From Sphingomonas sp. (GTDB lineage: Bacteria > Pseudomonadota > Alphaproteobacteria > Sphingomonadales > Sphingomonadaceae): DNA of 64,000 nucleotides. Positions 19,808 through 29,535 of this stretch are shown here, one piece after another; position 1 is the stretch's first letter; every line of letters starts with the position of its first letter. A program made the position numbers and the translations under genes. Below the pieces are notes generated by a model, which was given only the letters and a program-made list of their open reading frames with translations, made no database searches and had not been told where the DNA came from. The stretch lies in NCBI GenBank assembly GCA_021732445.1, contig JAKFUZ010000006.1, forward strand, positions 124,001-188,000, written 5' to 3'.

Positions 19808-19830
19808 ATTCCAACGCTGAGCCCGCCAAG

Positions 19831-20277
19831 ATGACCGACCTTTCTCCCCGCTTATTTGGTTGCGATGCAGACGTGCGGCGCATTGGGAATGGCCTGCTGG
19901 CCAGAACGCTGCCGCGCCCGGAATGGACGCATGAGGCGCATCTTGCGGCAACGCTGTGGCTGGTCGTGGAGCGGGCCGATGTTGACCTCGATCAGGAACT
20001 GGGCGGGATCATATCGGCGTATAATGAGAGTGTTGGCGGTGTAAACGATGCCACTCAGGGGTATCATCATACGATTACCTGCTGCTTCCTGGCCGGCATC
20101 CGCGACCATGTCGCCGAGACGGAACATCTGCCGCTGGTGGACCGGGTAAATGCGCTGTTGCTGTCGGCGCGGGGGCGCCGCGACTGGCCGCTCCGATTCT
20201 ATTCGCGCGACACCTTGTTTTCTCCATCCGCCCGCCTGGGGTTCGTGGCGCCCGATTTGACCCGGCCGGCAACGTGA
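19831..20277 (+). CDS. Conserved hypothetical protein
   Basis: 148 residues, soluble, no signal peptide. I do not recognise a named domain. It has the look of a conserved family: an N-terminal WTHEAHLAATL stretch and a central DATQGYHHTIT, where clustered histidines could bind a metal or cofactor. It lies 44 bases after pckA on the same strand, past a possible terminator. Function unknown. Confidence 0.75.
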   Translation: MTDLSPRLFGCDADVRRIGNGLLARTLPRPEWTHEAHLAATLWLVVERADVDLDQELGGIISAYNESVGGVNDATQGYHHTITCCFLAGIRDHVAETEHLPLVDRVNALLLSARGRRDWPLRFYSRDTLFSPSARLGFVAPDLTRPAT

Positions 20278-20357
20278 CGCGTCCGCGCAATTTTTTACGA
20301 TGATTTCGCCGCCAGCGCGGGTAAGAACAGGGGGAGTTTCACCAAGGAGCAACGCAA

Positions 20358-20765
20358 ATGGGTATTCTTGACGGGCTGATGGGGCAAATCGAAGGACAGG
20401 CAGCAGGGGCGATTGCGGCCAAGATGGGGATTGATCCTCAAATGGCCCAAATGGCCATCTCAGCGCTGACGCAGGCGCATCCTCAACCGGGTGATACCGT
20501 GCAGGCGGCCGCCGCGCAGACCGGGATGCCGGCCGACATGCTGAGTTCGATCATGGGGCACCTGGGCGGTGAAGGCGGGCTGGGTGCGCTGATCGGCCAG
20601 ATGAGCGGCGCGCCGGCAGCGCCCGCACAAGCAGCAGTACCCGCCGCAGCCGGTGCCGGCGGCATCATGGGAACCGTAACCGGCATGCTTGACCGCGATG
20701 GCGATGGCAATCCGCTGAACGATCTGGCCGGTATTGCAGGCGGCCTGTTCGGCGGCAAAAAATAG
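20358..20765 (+). CDS. Small Ala/Gly-rich protein, DUF937/YidB-like
   Basis: 135 residues with a good ribosome site (AAGGAG nine bases before the ATG). The N-terminal MGILDGLMGQ and the repeated hydrophobic Gly/Ala/Met segments recall YidB/DUF937 proteins; this is a resemblance, not a firm match. Near the C-terminus DRDGDGNPLND looks like an EF-hand calcium loop, followed by a Gly-rich tail ending GGKK. No known function. Confidence 0.7.
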   Translation: MGILDGLMGQIEGQAAGAIAAKMGIDPQMAQMAISALTQAHPQPGDTVQAAAAQTGMPADMLSSIMGHLGGEGGLGALIGQMSGAPAAPAQAAVPAAAGAGGIMGTVTGMLDRDGDGNPLNDLAGIAGGLFGGKK

Positions 20766-20771
20766 GCGGTT

Positions 20772-20804
20772 GGCCGGGGCGCGCGCATCCGCCGCGCCCC
20801 GGCC
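20772..20804. terminator. Perfect 12-bp hairpin between convergent genes
   Basis: GGCCGGGGCGCG (20772-20783) and CGCGCCCCGGCC (20793-20804) are exact inverted copies with a 9-base loop. It sits between two convergent stops (20765 and 20854). There is no T tract on either side, so it may slow polymerase in both directions rather than be a textbook terminator. Confidence 0.55.
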
Positions 20805-20840
20805 ACCCTCCGGCCGCCATTGCCTCAGGGCAGGTGCGCC

Positions 20841-20870
20841 AGTGCGTCAGTTCTTAGTGCGTCAGTTCTT
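20841..20870. repeat. Exact 15-bp tandem duplication at the end of the DUF3597 gene
   Basis: Two adjacent copies of AGTGCGTCAGTTCTT (20841-20855, 20856-20870). On the minus strand the junction spells TAA (20854-20856), which is the stop codon of the DUF3597 gene; the second copy repeats the codons for ELTH just beyond it. Confidence 0.95.
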
Positions 20871-21237
20871 CGGGGATGGTACCGCCATTTTCGGCGAGTT
20901 TGGTCATCACCTGTTTGTGCAGCCATATGTTCATTTCCGCGCTGCCATCCTTGGCGCCGGCATAGCCCAGTTCTTCGGCCAGCTCCTTGCGGTTGGTGAG
21001 CGACGCGTCCAGGCCGATCAGCTTCATCAGATCGACGATTGACACGCGCCAGTTGAGCTTTTCGTCATTGTTCGCCTGCAAGCTGTCGAGCAGCGCGGTC
21101 ACGTCCACATTTTGCGGCGGCGTGTCCATAACCGGGGCGGCGACGGGGGCGGCCTCCACAGCGGCAGGGGCGGGAGCGGGTGCAGCAGCCTTGGCCTTGC
21201 CCCAGATTGCGTCTTTGATTGCGCCGAAAATGCTCAT
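20854..21237 (-). CDS. DUF3597 domain-containing protein
   Basis: 127 residues. The N-terminal MSIFGAIKDAIWG is followed by an Ala/Pro linker (~20-40) and a C-terminal helical domain (NVDVTALLDSL ... WRVSIVDLMKLIGLD ... RKELAEELGY) typical of DUF3597. Some DUF3597 proteins carry peptidoglycan-binding LysM-like parts; none is seen here. The stop codon arises at the junction of a 15-bp duplication. Confidence 0.88.
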   Translation of the reverse strand: MSIFGAIKDAIWGKAKAAAPAPAPAAVEAAPVAAPVMDTPPQNVDVTALLDSLQANNDEKLNWRVSIVDLMKLIGLDASLTNRKELAEELGYAGAKDGSAEMNIWLHKQVMTKLAENGGTIPEELTH

Positions 21238-21346
21238 GTGAGTCGCTCCATCAAGCCATTGGATAATATCAGGTTTGCCGAGGGACCGGCGCCTGCTTGA
21301 GCAGCTTAGCCAAGTTGCGCGACAATTGGGAGCGGTGGTTTGCTGC

Positions 21347-21808
21347 TCAGTTGGGCGGCGGGAGGCGCGTGATCAGCAGCTTGCCATCGCGTATGCCCGT
21401 AATTGTTGCGCGCGCGCTGGCGGGCAAATCCTGCCCAAGCGCTGTCCATTCGCCATCGGCCACCCGCACCCGGCCTTCGCCGTCGACGATCGGCGCAACG
21501 ACGGTTACCACCTCACCGATCAGCCGCGCGCCCCGATCGTTGAGCATCGGGTCGCTGCTGTCCACCGGATATTTCCGGTACCAGCGCTGGCCGATTGCCA
21601 CCGCCACCATGCTCCAGGCCGCAAAGGCGCCAAGCTGGGCAATCAGTGGCAAAGCGGGCAGGGCGAGCGTCGCCAGCCCGGTTGCCGCCGCTGCAACCGC
21701 CAGAAATATCAGGAACACGCCGGGCAGTGCCAGCTCGCCGCCCGCGAGCAGCATGGCCGCGATGAGCCACAATAATCCGGCATTGGCGGCAAGCGTCTCC
21801 AGCGTCAT
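21347..21808 (-). CDS. NfeD family membrane protein
   Basis: 153 residues: N-terminal membrane spans (~10-75), then a C-terminal soluble OB-fold domain (~85-150) with [22 protein letters not shown] and the typical short end. NfeD proteins pair with band-7 (SPFH) proteins, and indeed the start overlaps the stop of the band-7 gene upstream (ATGA). Likely a partner of that membrane scaffold. Confidence 0.92.
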   Translation of the reverse strand: MTLETLAANAGLLWLIAAMLLAGGELALPGVFLIFLAVAAAATGLATLALPALPLIAQLGAFAAWSMVAVAIGQRWYRKYPVDSSDPMLNDRGARLIGEVVTVVAPIVDGEGRVRVADGEWTALGQDLPASARATITGIRDGKLLITRLPPPN

Positions 21809-22806
21809 TGCTTCTCGATCTCGAAGGGGCCTGACGGGCGGATCGGCGCCGGGCTGGCGGGGCTGCGCTTGGTCGTAGCCGGGGCTTCGTCAGTGCCACC
21901 AAACGCTTCCTTGGCGAGCGCGCCAATGCCGCTCAGGGTGCCAATCAACTGCGTCGCCTCGACCGGGAACAGGATGGTCTTGGCATTGGGCGAGGTGGCG
22001 AACTTGCCCACCGCCTCGACATATTTTTGCGCGATGAAGTAGTTGATCGCCTGCGCGCTGCCATTTTCGATGGCGGTTGAGACAAGCTCGGTCGCCTTGG
22101 CTTCGGCTTCGGCTGCCCGCTCGCGCGCCTCGGAATCGCGGAAGGCCGATTCCTTGCGGCCTTCGGCTTCCAGAATCCGCGCCTGTTTCTGCCCTTCCGC
22201 CCGCAGAATTTCAGACGCGCGGGTGCCTTCGGCTTCGAGGATATTGGCGCGTTTTTCACGTTCGGCTTTCATCTGACGGGCCATGGCGTTCACAATGTCC
22301 ACCGGCGGGCGGATGTCCTTGATTTCAACGCGGGTGATCTTCACGCCCCACGGATTGGTTGCGTGGTCAACGACGCTCAGCAGGCGCGCGTTGATGTCGT
22401 CGCGCTTTGACAGCAGCTCGTCGAGATCCATCGAGCCCATCACCGTGCGCAGATTGGTGGTCGCAAGCTGCATGATCGCGACGAACAGGTTGCTCACCTC
22501 ATAGGCGGCCTTGGCCGCATCGAGCACCTGAAAGAACACCACGCCGTCCACCGCGACCATCGCATTGTCTTTGGTGATGATTTCCTGTTGCGGCACGTCG
22601 AGCACCTGCTCCATCATGTTGATGCGCTGGCCGACCCGATAGAAAAAAGCAGGGTAAAAATTCAGCCCCGGCCGCGCGACCGTGGTGAACCGCCCGAAAT
22701 GCTCGATGGTGTATTGATAGCCCTGTCGCACCATTTTCAGGCTGGCAAACAGGAACGCCACGACGATCATCAGCACCGCGGCGACAAAGGCTAGGATCAC
22801 GCTCAT
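21805..22806 (-). CDS. SPFH/band-7 family protein (stomatin/QmcA-like)
   Basis: 333 residues. One N-terminal membrane helix (~2-24), then the band-7 domain (~25-190: [33 protein letters not shown]), then a charged coiled coil with repeated ILEAEG blocks (~200-260). Forms membrane-bound oligomers that organise proteases or lipid domains in relatives. Good ribosome site (GGAG seven bases before ATG). Translated with NfeD. Divergent from guaB across 212 bases. Confidence 0.94.
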   Translation of the reverse strand: MSVILAFVAAVLMIVVAFLFASLKMVRQGYQYTIEHFGRFTTVARPGLNFYPAFFYRVGQRINMMEQVLDVPQQEIITKDNAMVAVDGVVFFQVLDAAKAAYEVSNLFVAIMQLATTNLRTVMGSMDLDELLSKRDDINARLLSVVDHATNPWGVKITRVEIKDIRPPVDIVNAMARQMKAEREKRANILEAEGTRASEILRAEGQKQARILEAEGRKESAFRDSEARERAAEAEAKATELVSTAIENGSAQAINYFIAQKYVEAVGKFATSPNAKTILFPVEATQLIGTLSGIGALAKEAFGGTDEAPATTKRSPASPAPIRPSGPFEIEKQ

Positions 22807-22952
22807 CGGGCAACTCCGGAAAAAAGCCAGTCGGGCACGACCGGCGTGTTACTATTCTACCACAATGTCGGGCAGTGGACAGCAAAATGCGAAAAAGCGG
22901 TCGCTTGGCATCGCCCGGTTTTCGGCAGGCAACGTGCCGCTGCGGCCCCTAG

Positions 22953-24476
<1,524 letters not shown>

Positions 24477-24494
24477 TCGGTTGAGCAGCGCGCG

Positions 24495-25667
24495 ATGACG
24501 CCGGGCGCGCGCGCGCAAGCGGCAATCGAGCTGCTTGACGAAATCATCATGGCGGTGCGCGGTGGCGGGGCGGCGGCGGATACGCTGATCGCGCGATATT
24601 TTGCCAGGCGGCGTTATGCCGGGTCAGCGGATCGCCGCGCCGTGCGCGAGCAGGTTTATGCCGCCATCCGCGCGCTTGGCGAGGTGCCGGAGACAGGCCG
24701 GGCAGCACTGCTCGCGGTGACGGATGGTCGAGGGCGCGATGCACTTTTCGACGGGGCGGCACATGCGCCTGCGCCTTATACGCCTGGCGAGCCAGTGGCG
24801 GTAGCCGGTCTGGCCCCGCAATGGCTGGTGGCGGCGTTTGCCCGTTCGGATATCGACCCGACGGCATTGGCGGCGATGGTCGCGCGGGCGCCGCTCGACA
24901 TTCGGGTTAACCGGCTGCTGGCCGATCGCGACGCGATGATCGCGGAAATTCCCGCTGCCCAGCCGATTGCGGGGTTGCCCGACGGGCTGCGGCTTCCCGC
25001 TGGTCATGATGTGGCGCCGCTTGGCGGGCGCGCAGAGGTGCAGGATGCCGGCAGCCAGATTGTCACGATGGCGGCGGCGGCGGCACCGGGCATGGCGATT
25101 GTCGATCTGTGTGCGGGTGCCGGTGGCAAGGCGCTGGCGATGGCCGCGAGCATGGCCGGTTCGGGCGAGGTGCTGGCCTGCGACATTGACCGTGACCGGC
25201 TGTCGCGGCTTGCGCCACGCGCGGCGCTTGCCGGGGCTGCCATTATCTCGACCCGGCTGCTTGATCCCATGCGCGAGCTTGAGGCGCTGGCAGACTGGCA
25301 TGCGCGCGCCGATTGCGTGCTGATCGACGCACCGTGTTCGGGCACGGGCACGTGGCGGCGCAACCCCGAAGGACGCTGGCGACTGACTCCGGCGATGCTG
25401 GAAAAGTTGCGCGCGGCTCAGGCCCGGCTGCTTGAAATTGGTGCAGCGCTGGTGCGTCCCGGTGGCGCGCTGGTCTATGTCGTGTGCTCGCTGCTTGATG
25501 AAGAAGGGGCAGCGCAGGTGGCGCGGTTTTGTTTGGCGCACCCGGGCTGGCAACCCGCCCCGCTCTCGCTGCCCGCTGGTGAGGCGCGCGGTGGCGGCGT
25601 GCGGCTTTCGCCCCATCGGGACTCGACGGATGGCTTTTTTGTCGCGAGACTGGAGGCGCCATGCTAG
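24495..25667 (+). CDS. rRNA cytosine-C5 methyltransferase, RsmB-like
   Basis: 390 residues. The N-terminal ~140 residues are NusB-like; the rest is the NOL1/NOP2/Sun methyltransferase domain. SAM motif VDLCAGAGGKALAMA; catalytic cysteines in DAPCSGTGTW and in VVCSLLDEEG. RsmB itself modifies C967 of 16S rRNA; the exact target here is inferred. The stop lies just upstream of the TPR protein's own start. Confidence 0.93.
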   Translation: MTPGARAQAAIELLDEIIMAVRGGGAAADTLIARYFARRRYAGSADRRAVREQVYAAIRALGEVPETGRAALLAVTDGRGRDALFDGAAHAPAPYTPGEPVAVAGLAPQWLVAAFARSDIDPTALAAMVARAPLDIRVNRLLADRDAMIAEIPAAQPIAGLPDGLRLPAGHDVAPLGGRAEVQDAGSQIVTMAAAAAPGMAIVDLCAGAGGKALAMAASMAGSGEVLACDIDRDRLSRLAPRAALAGAAIISTRLLDPMRELEALADWHARADCVLIDAPCSGTGTWRRNPEGRWRLTPAMLEKLRAAQARLLEIGAALVRPGGALVYVVCSLLDEEGAAQVARFCLAHPGWQPAPLSLPAGEARGGGVRLSPHRDSTDGFFVARLEAPC

Positions 25668-25689
25668 CCACTGCTGCTCGTTCTTATGT

Positions 25690-25693
25690 GGAG
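25690..25693 (+). promoter_or_regulatory. Ribosome binding site for the TPR protein
   Basis: GGAG six bases before the ATG at 25700; this favours that start over the ATG at 25661, which overlaps the previous gene's stop. Confidence 0.6.
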
Positions 25694-25699
25694 ACGATT

Positions 25700-26206
25700 A
25701 TGCGTATTTCGTCGCTTGCTGCCGCCGCCGCGCTGGTGTTTGCCTGTGCCTCGTCCGCGCTTTATGGGCAGCGCGCCGACAATCAGGTTGACGCGCGCTC
25801 GCTGGCGCTGCTGGCAAGTGCCCGTGCCGCGCAGGCAGCGGGTAACCTGAGCGTCGCGACCGACACGCTGGAGACGGCGCTGGCCGTTGATCCGCGCAAT
25901 CGCGCCGCGCTGGTAACGCTTGGGCAAGTGGCGCTCGCGCGCGGGTTTTCGGGGCAGGCGATCCGATATTACCGCGAGGCGCTGTTGCTGGAGCCAAATG
26001 ATCTTGCCGCGCTGAAAGGGCAGGGCGAAGCGCTGGTTGCCAAAGGGGCGATTGAGCGCGCGCGGCAGAACCTCGCCAAAATCCGCAAGCTGTGCGCAAA
26101 GGAGTGTCAGGAAGGCACTGCGCTCGCGGCCGCCATTGCGCGGGGGCCGTCCGTTGTTGCGGCAACCACAACCAATGGGCCAAAATCGGCCGGTGCCAGG
26201 GAATAG
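25700..26206 (+). CDS. Exported tetratricopeptide repeat protein
   Basis: 168 residues. Signal-peptide-like N-terminus (MRISSLAAAAALVFACASSA), then about three TPR units (~35-130) with the usual A/G/Y/A pattern (RNRAALVTLGQVALARG). The C-terminal part has two cysteines in KLCAKEC and a low-complexity tail. Probably periplasmic, protein-protein contact role; no specific function is visible. Confidence 0.83.
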   Translation: MRISSLAAAAALVFACASSALYGQRADNQVDARSLALLASARAAQAAGNLSVATDTLETALAVDPRNRAALVTLGQVALARGFSGQAIRYYREALLLEPNDLAALKGQGEALVAKGAIERARQNLAKIRKLCAKECQEGTALAAAIARGPSVVAATTTNGPKSAGARE

Positions 26207-26223
26207 GCGGCGTTCGCGCCGGC

Positions 26224-27045
26224 TCAGTGGGCTGATAATGCCCGCGCGATGGCGACGAATTCATCGACGCTGACCGTTTCGGCACGGCGCGTTGGGTCGA
26301 TACTGAGTGCTGCTAGCACATCGAGCGCCCCGGCAACCGACTTCAGGCTTTGGCGCAGCATCTTGCGGCGCTGGCCAAATGCGGCGGCGGTCACGCGTTC
26401 CAGCACCGCAAAGTCAGTGCCGTCTGGCGGCGCAAGCGGCGCCAGATGCACCACGGCCGACATGATCTTGGGCGGCGGGGTGAACGCAGAGCGGTGAACT
26501 GTCATCGCGAGCCGCGCGCTCGTGCGCCACTGGGCGAGCACCGACAGGCGGCCATAGGCATCGCTTGCAGGCGTTGCCACAATGCGGTCCGCCACTTCCT
26601 TTTGGAACATCAGCGTCAGGCTTTGCCACCAGGGCTGCCACGGCACCGAAAGCCAGCGAACGAACAGCGACGTGCCGACATTGTAGGGCAGATTGGCGAC
26701 GATATGCGGCCGGCCTTCGAACAGCATCGCCGTATCGAGCGCGAGCGCATCTTCTGCGATAACGCGCAATCTGCCGGGAAAGGCGGTGCCGAGCTCCGCA
26801 AGCGCCGGCAGGCACCGGTCGTCGCGTTCAACGGCAGTGACGCGCGCACCAGCTTGCAGCAGCGCGCGGGTCAGCCCCCCGGGGCCAGGGCCCACCTCAA
26901 ACACCTCAGCGCCCGCCAGGTCACCGGGAACCGCCGCAATCCGGGCGAGCAACTGACCGTCGAGCAGAAAATTCTGGCCAAGCGCCTTGCTGGCCATCAA
27001 CCCGTGGCGGGCAATGACCTCGCGAAGCGGCGGGAGCGCTGTCAC
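26224..27045 (-). CDS. rsmA: 16S rRNA (adenine1518/1519-N6) dimethyltransferase
   Basis: 273 residues. Dimethylates the two adjacent adenines near the 3' end of 16S r[13 protein letters not shown] at the start, SAM motif [11 protein letters not shown] and motif [12 protein letters not shown] are all present. Starts with GTG overlapping the pdxA stop. Last gene of lptD-surA-pdxA-rsmA, the same order as in E. coli. Confidence 0.97.
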   Translation of the reverse strand: MTALPPLREVIARHGLMASKALGQNFLLDGQLLARIAAVPGDLAGAEVFEVGPGPGGLTRALLQAGARVTAVERDDRCLPALAELGTAFPGRLRVIAEDALALDTAMLFEGRPHIVANLPYNVGTSLFVRWLSVPWQPWWQSLTLMFQKEVADRIVATPASDAYGRLSVLAQWRTSARLAMTVHRSAFTPPPKIMSAVVHLAPLAPPDGTDFAVLERVTAAAFGQRRKMLRQSLKSVAGALDVLAALSIDPTRRAETVSVDEFVAIARALSAH

Positions 27046-28046
27046 TCAAGGCCCGCAGCGGCATGGCGCGCGCGCTGCTGCGTTGCCTCGGCAGCCAGCC
27101 TGATGGCGGCCACCATCGCGCCCGGCTCGGCCACATTGCGGCCCGCAATGTCAAAGCCGGTGCCATGGTCGGGCGAGGTACGCACGATAGGCAGGCCCAG
27201 CGTGATGTTGACGCCGCAATCGAAATACAGCGTTTTCAGCGGGATCAGCGCCTGATCGTGGTAGCAGCACAGCGCGGCATCATATCCCTGGCGCGCACGT
27301 GGGTGGAACATTGCGTCGGCGGCATATGGCCCGACCGCGTCGACGCCCTCAGCGCACAACCGCGCGATTGCCGGGAGGAGGATGTCGATTTCCTCGCGGC
27401 CGATGGCGCCTTGCTCACCGGCATGCGGGTTGACACCGGCAAAGGCGAGCCGGGGCTGGTCGATGCCGAAATTGCGTTGCAGCCCGCGCGCCGTGGCGTG
27501 GCCTTTGCTCACCAGTAATTCCACGCTCAGCAACCCAGACACCGCAGCGAGCGGCACATGCGTGGTAATGGGAACGACACGCAGGCCCGGCCCCGCCAGC
27601 ATCATCACCGCGTTTTCCCGCGCGATGCCGCAGCGCTCGGCCACAAATTCTGTCTGGCCGGGGTCGGTAAAGCCGATCTTGTAAAGCTGCGCTTTTGAAA
27701 CCGGTCCGGTGACGAGCGCGCTGGCCGCGCCTGACCGCGTCAGCCCGACAGCGGCCTCAAGCGCGTGCAGCGCACAGCGCGCCCCATCGACATCGGCGAC
27801 GCCCGGGGTGACGGTGCCTGCGTCATGCACCGAGAGCACAGGCAGCGCCTCGTCCCACACCGATGCCGCGTCCTGTGGCCCGGCGATGGGGACAACCGGT
27901 CCGGACCACACGCATTGCACCGCGCGAACATCGCCGACCGCAAAAAAGGGCGCCAACGCTTCAGTTCGGCGCAACGCCCATGCTTTGGCGATGATCTCTG
28001 GCCCGATGCCGGCGGGATCCCCCATGGAGACGGCGATCGGCGCCAT
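27042..28046 (-). CDS. pdxA: 4-hydroxythreonine-4-phosphate dehydrogenase
   Basis: 334 residues. NAD-dependent step of pyridoxal phosphate synthesis. [11 protein letters not shown] at the start, [10 protein letters not shown], metal-binding histidines ([11 protein letters not shown]) and [14 protein letters not shown] near the end are diagnostic. Overlaps rsmA; follows surA after about 64 bases. Confidence 0.97.
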   Translation of the reverse strand: MAPIAVSMGDPAGIGPEIIAKAWALRRTEALAPFFAVGDVRAVQCVWSGPVVPIAGPQDAASVWDEALPVLSVHDAGTVTPGVADVDGARCALHALEAAVGLTRSGAASALVTGPVSKAQLYKIGFTDPGQTEFVAERCGIARENAVMMLAGPGLRVVPITTHVPLAAVSGLLSVELLVSKGHATARGLQRNFGIDQPRLAFAGVNPHAGEQGAIGREEIDILLPAIARLCAEGVDAVGPYAADAMFHPRARQGYDAALCCYHDQALIPLKTLYFDCGVNITLGLPIVRTSPDHGTGFDIAGRNVAEPGAMVAAIRLAAEATQQRARHAAAGLE

Positions 28047-28110
28047 GGATCAATCCTTCCAGCCAGAGTTCACGCCGCAGCCCGGGTTAGTGCCACGGCG
28101 GTGCGCGGGT

Positions 28111-29466
28111 TCAGCGATATTCGACGATGGCATCGCGCCGCAAATCGCGCAGCTTGTGCTCGGCGCGCAGATTGACCGCCTGTGCTTCCATTTGCGAGCG
28201 CATTTGCTCGATACCCGGCAATTGGCCGGCCTGTGGTTCGTCCCGACCGCACAGCACAAGCGCGCGAATGCCATCTTCAACTGATCCGAAGGGCGGTGTC
28301 GATTCGCCGATTTGCAGGCCCAGAATGACCTTCTGGAGCTGTTGCGGCAGATCGCGGATGCGTGTGGTATCATTATCGACCACTTCGGCGCCCAGCGCTG
28401 CTGCTGCTTTGGTTACGTCTCCGCAGCCATGAATCGACTGAATCATCGCCGCAAATTCCGCCACCTTGGAGGTGGCATTGGCTTGGGTTGTCCCCTCGGG
28501 GAACGTCATCGAAACCTGACGCAGGTTCAGCTTTGCGTCGCGCGCGTCGGCGGTCAGCACCTGACGTTTGTCAACCAGCGCAAGCAGCGAGAACCCGCCC
28601 GGTACCGCGATTGGCCCGGCAATCTGGCCGATCTGCATCTGGTTGGCGGCCTGCGCCAGCGTTTCGGGCAACACCGAGGCGCGAACCCAGCCGAGATCGC
28701 CCGCCTTGGCGCGGGTTGACGCATCTGACCGGTCGAGCGCGACCTGGTCAAAGTTGCGCTTGCCCTGCTGAATATCCTGCATAAGCGCGCGCGCTTCGGA
28801 AAAAATCTCCTGCTCGCGCTCGGGCGGCGCCGACAGATAAATCTCGCGCACATGGAATTCGGTGGTGCCTTTGGCGGCTTCCAGCCGACTGATGATCGAC
28901 GCGACTTCTTCATCGCCGACATTGACCAGCGGCTCGATGCGGCGGCGCAAATAGCGGTTCCACGCGAGTTCTGCCTCGATCTGGCGCTTGAGCGAGCGTT
29001 CGGACGAGCCAATGCCGCGCAGATAGGCCCGCATGTCGGGCACCGACTTCTTGAAATTCTGCGCGATCCGGCCAAAGCTCTGGTCGATTTCGGTGCCGGT
29101 CACCTTGATGTCGCGCGCTTTGGCTTCCTGAATCTGCAACGTCTCGTCGATCAGCGTGCTCAGCACCTGCAGGCGCAACTGCTCACGATCAGCATCGCTG
29201 AGCTTGACGCTGTTATTGGCAAGGACAAGCGCCATCCGCTGGTCGACATCGGTGCCGGTAATGACCGTTTCGTTCACCAACGCGGTCGGCTTGCGGACAT
29301 TGGGGTCGCGCTTGCCGAAAATTTGCAGGTTGGCGGGGATGTTGAGCCCGGTGCTGGGCACGTCGCTGTCCGCCACCGTCTGCGACAGTGCGCCCGAAGC
29401 AAGCGCTGCCACTGCCACAATACCCATTGATTTGCCGATCAACCCGGCCTTGCCAAACACCGTCAT
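28111..29466 (-). CDS. surA: Periplasmic chaperone / peptidyl-prolyl isomerase SurA
   Basis: 451 residues. N-terminal signal peptide (~1-28), then a SurA N-terminal helical domain (LVNETVITGTDVDQRM, QVLSTLIDETLQIQEAK), a parvulin-type region (~200-310) and a C-terminal region. It escorts outer-membrane proteins such as LptD to the BAM complex. A GTG three bases upstream (29469) is an alternative start. Second gene after lptD, its best known client, which strengthens the call. Confidence 0.93.
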   Translation of the reverse strand: MTVFGKAGLIGKSMGIVAVAALASGALSQTVADSDVPSTGLNIPANLQIFGKRDPNVRKPTALVNETVITGTDVDQRMALVLANNSVKLSDADREQLRLQVLSTLIDETLQIQEAKARDIKVTGTEIDQSFGRIAQNFKKSVPDMRAYLRGIGSSERSLKRQIEAELAWNRYLRRRIEPLVNVGDEEVASIISRLEAAKGTTEFHVREIYLSAPPEREQEIFSEARALMQDIQQGKRNFDQVALDRSDASTRAKAGDLGWVRASVLPETLAQAANQMQIGQIAGPIAVPGGFSLLALVDKRQVLTADARDAKLNLRQVSMTFPEGTTQANATSKVAEFAAMIQSIHGCGDVTKAAAALGAEVVDNDTTRIRDLPQQLQKVILGLQIGESTPPFGSVEDGIRALVLCGRDEPQAGQLPGIEQMRSQMEAQAVNLRAEHKLRDLRRDAIVEYR

Positions 29467-29535
29467 CACCAGAATTCAAATCCCTAATTCACGCACAAGC
29501 GCCGCTCAAATGGCCCAGCACATCTGAACCCGAGC

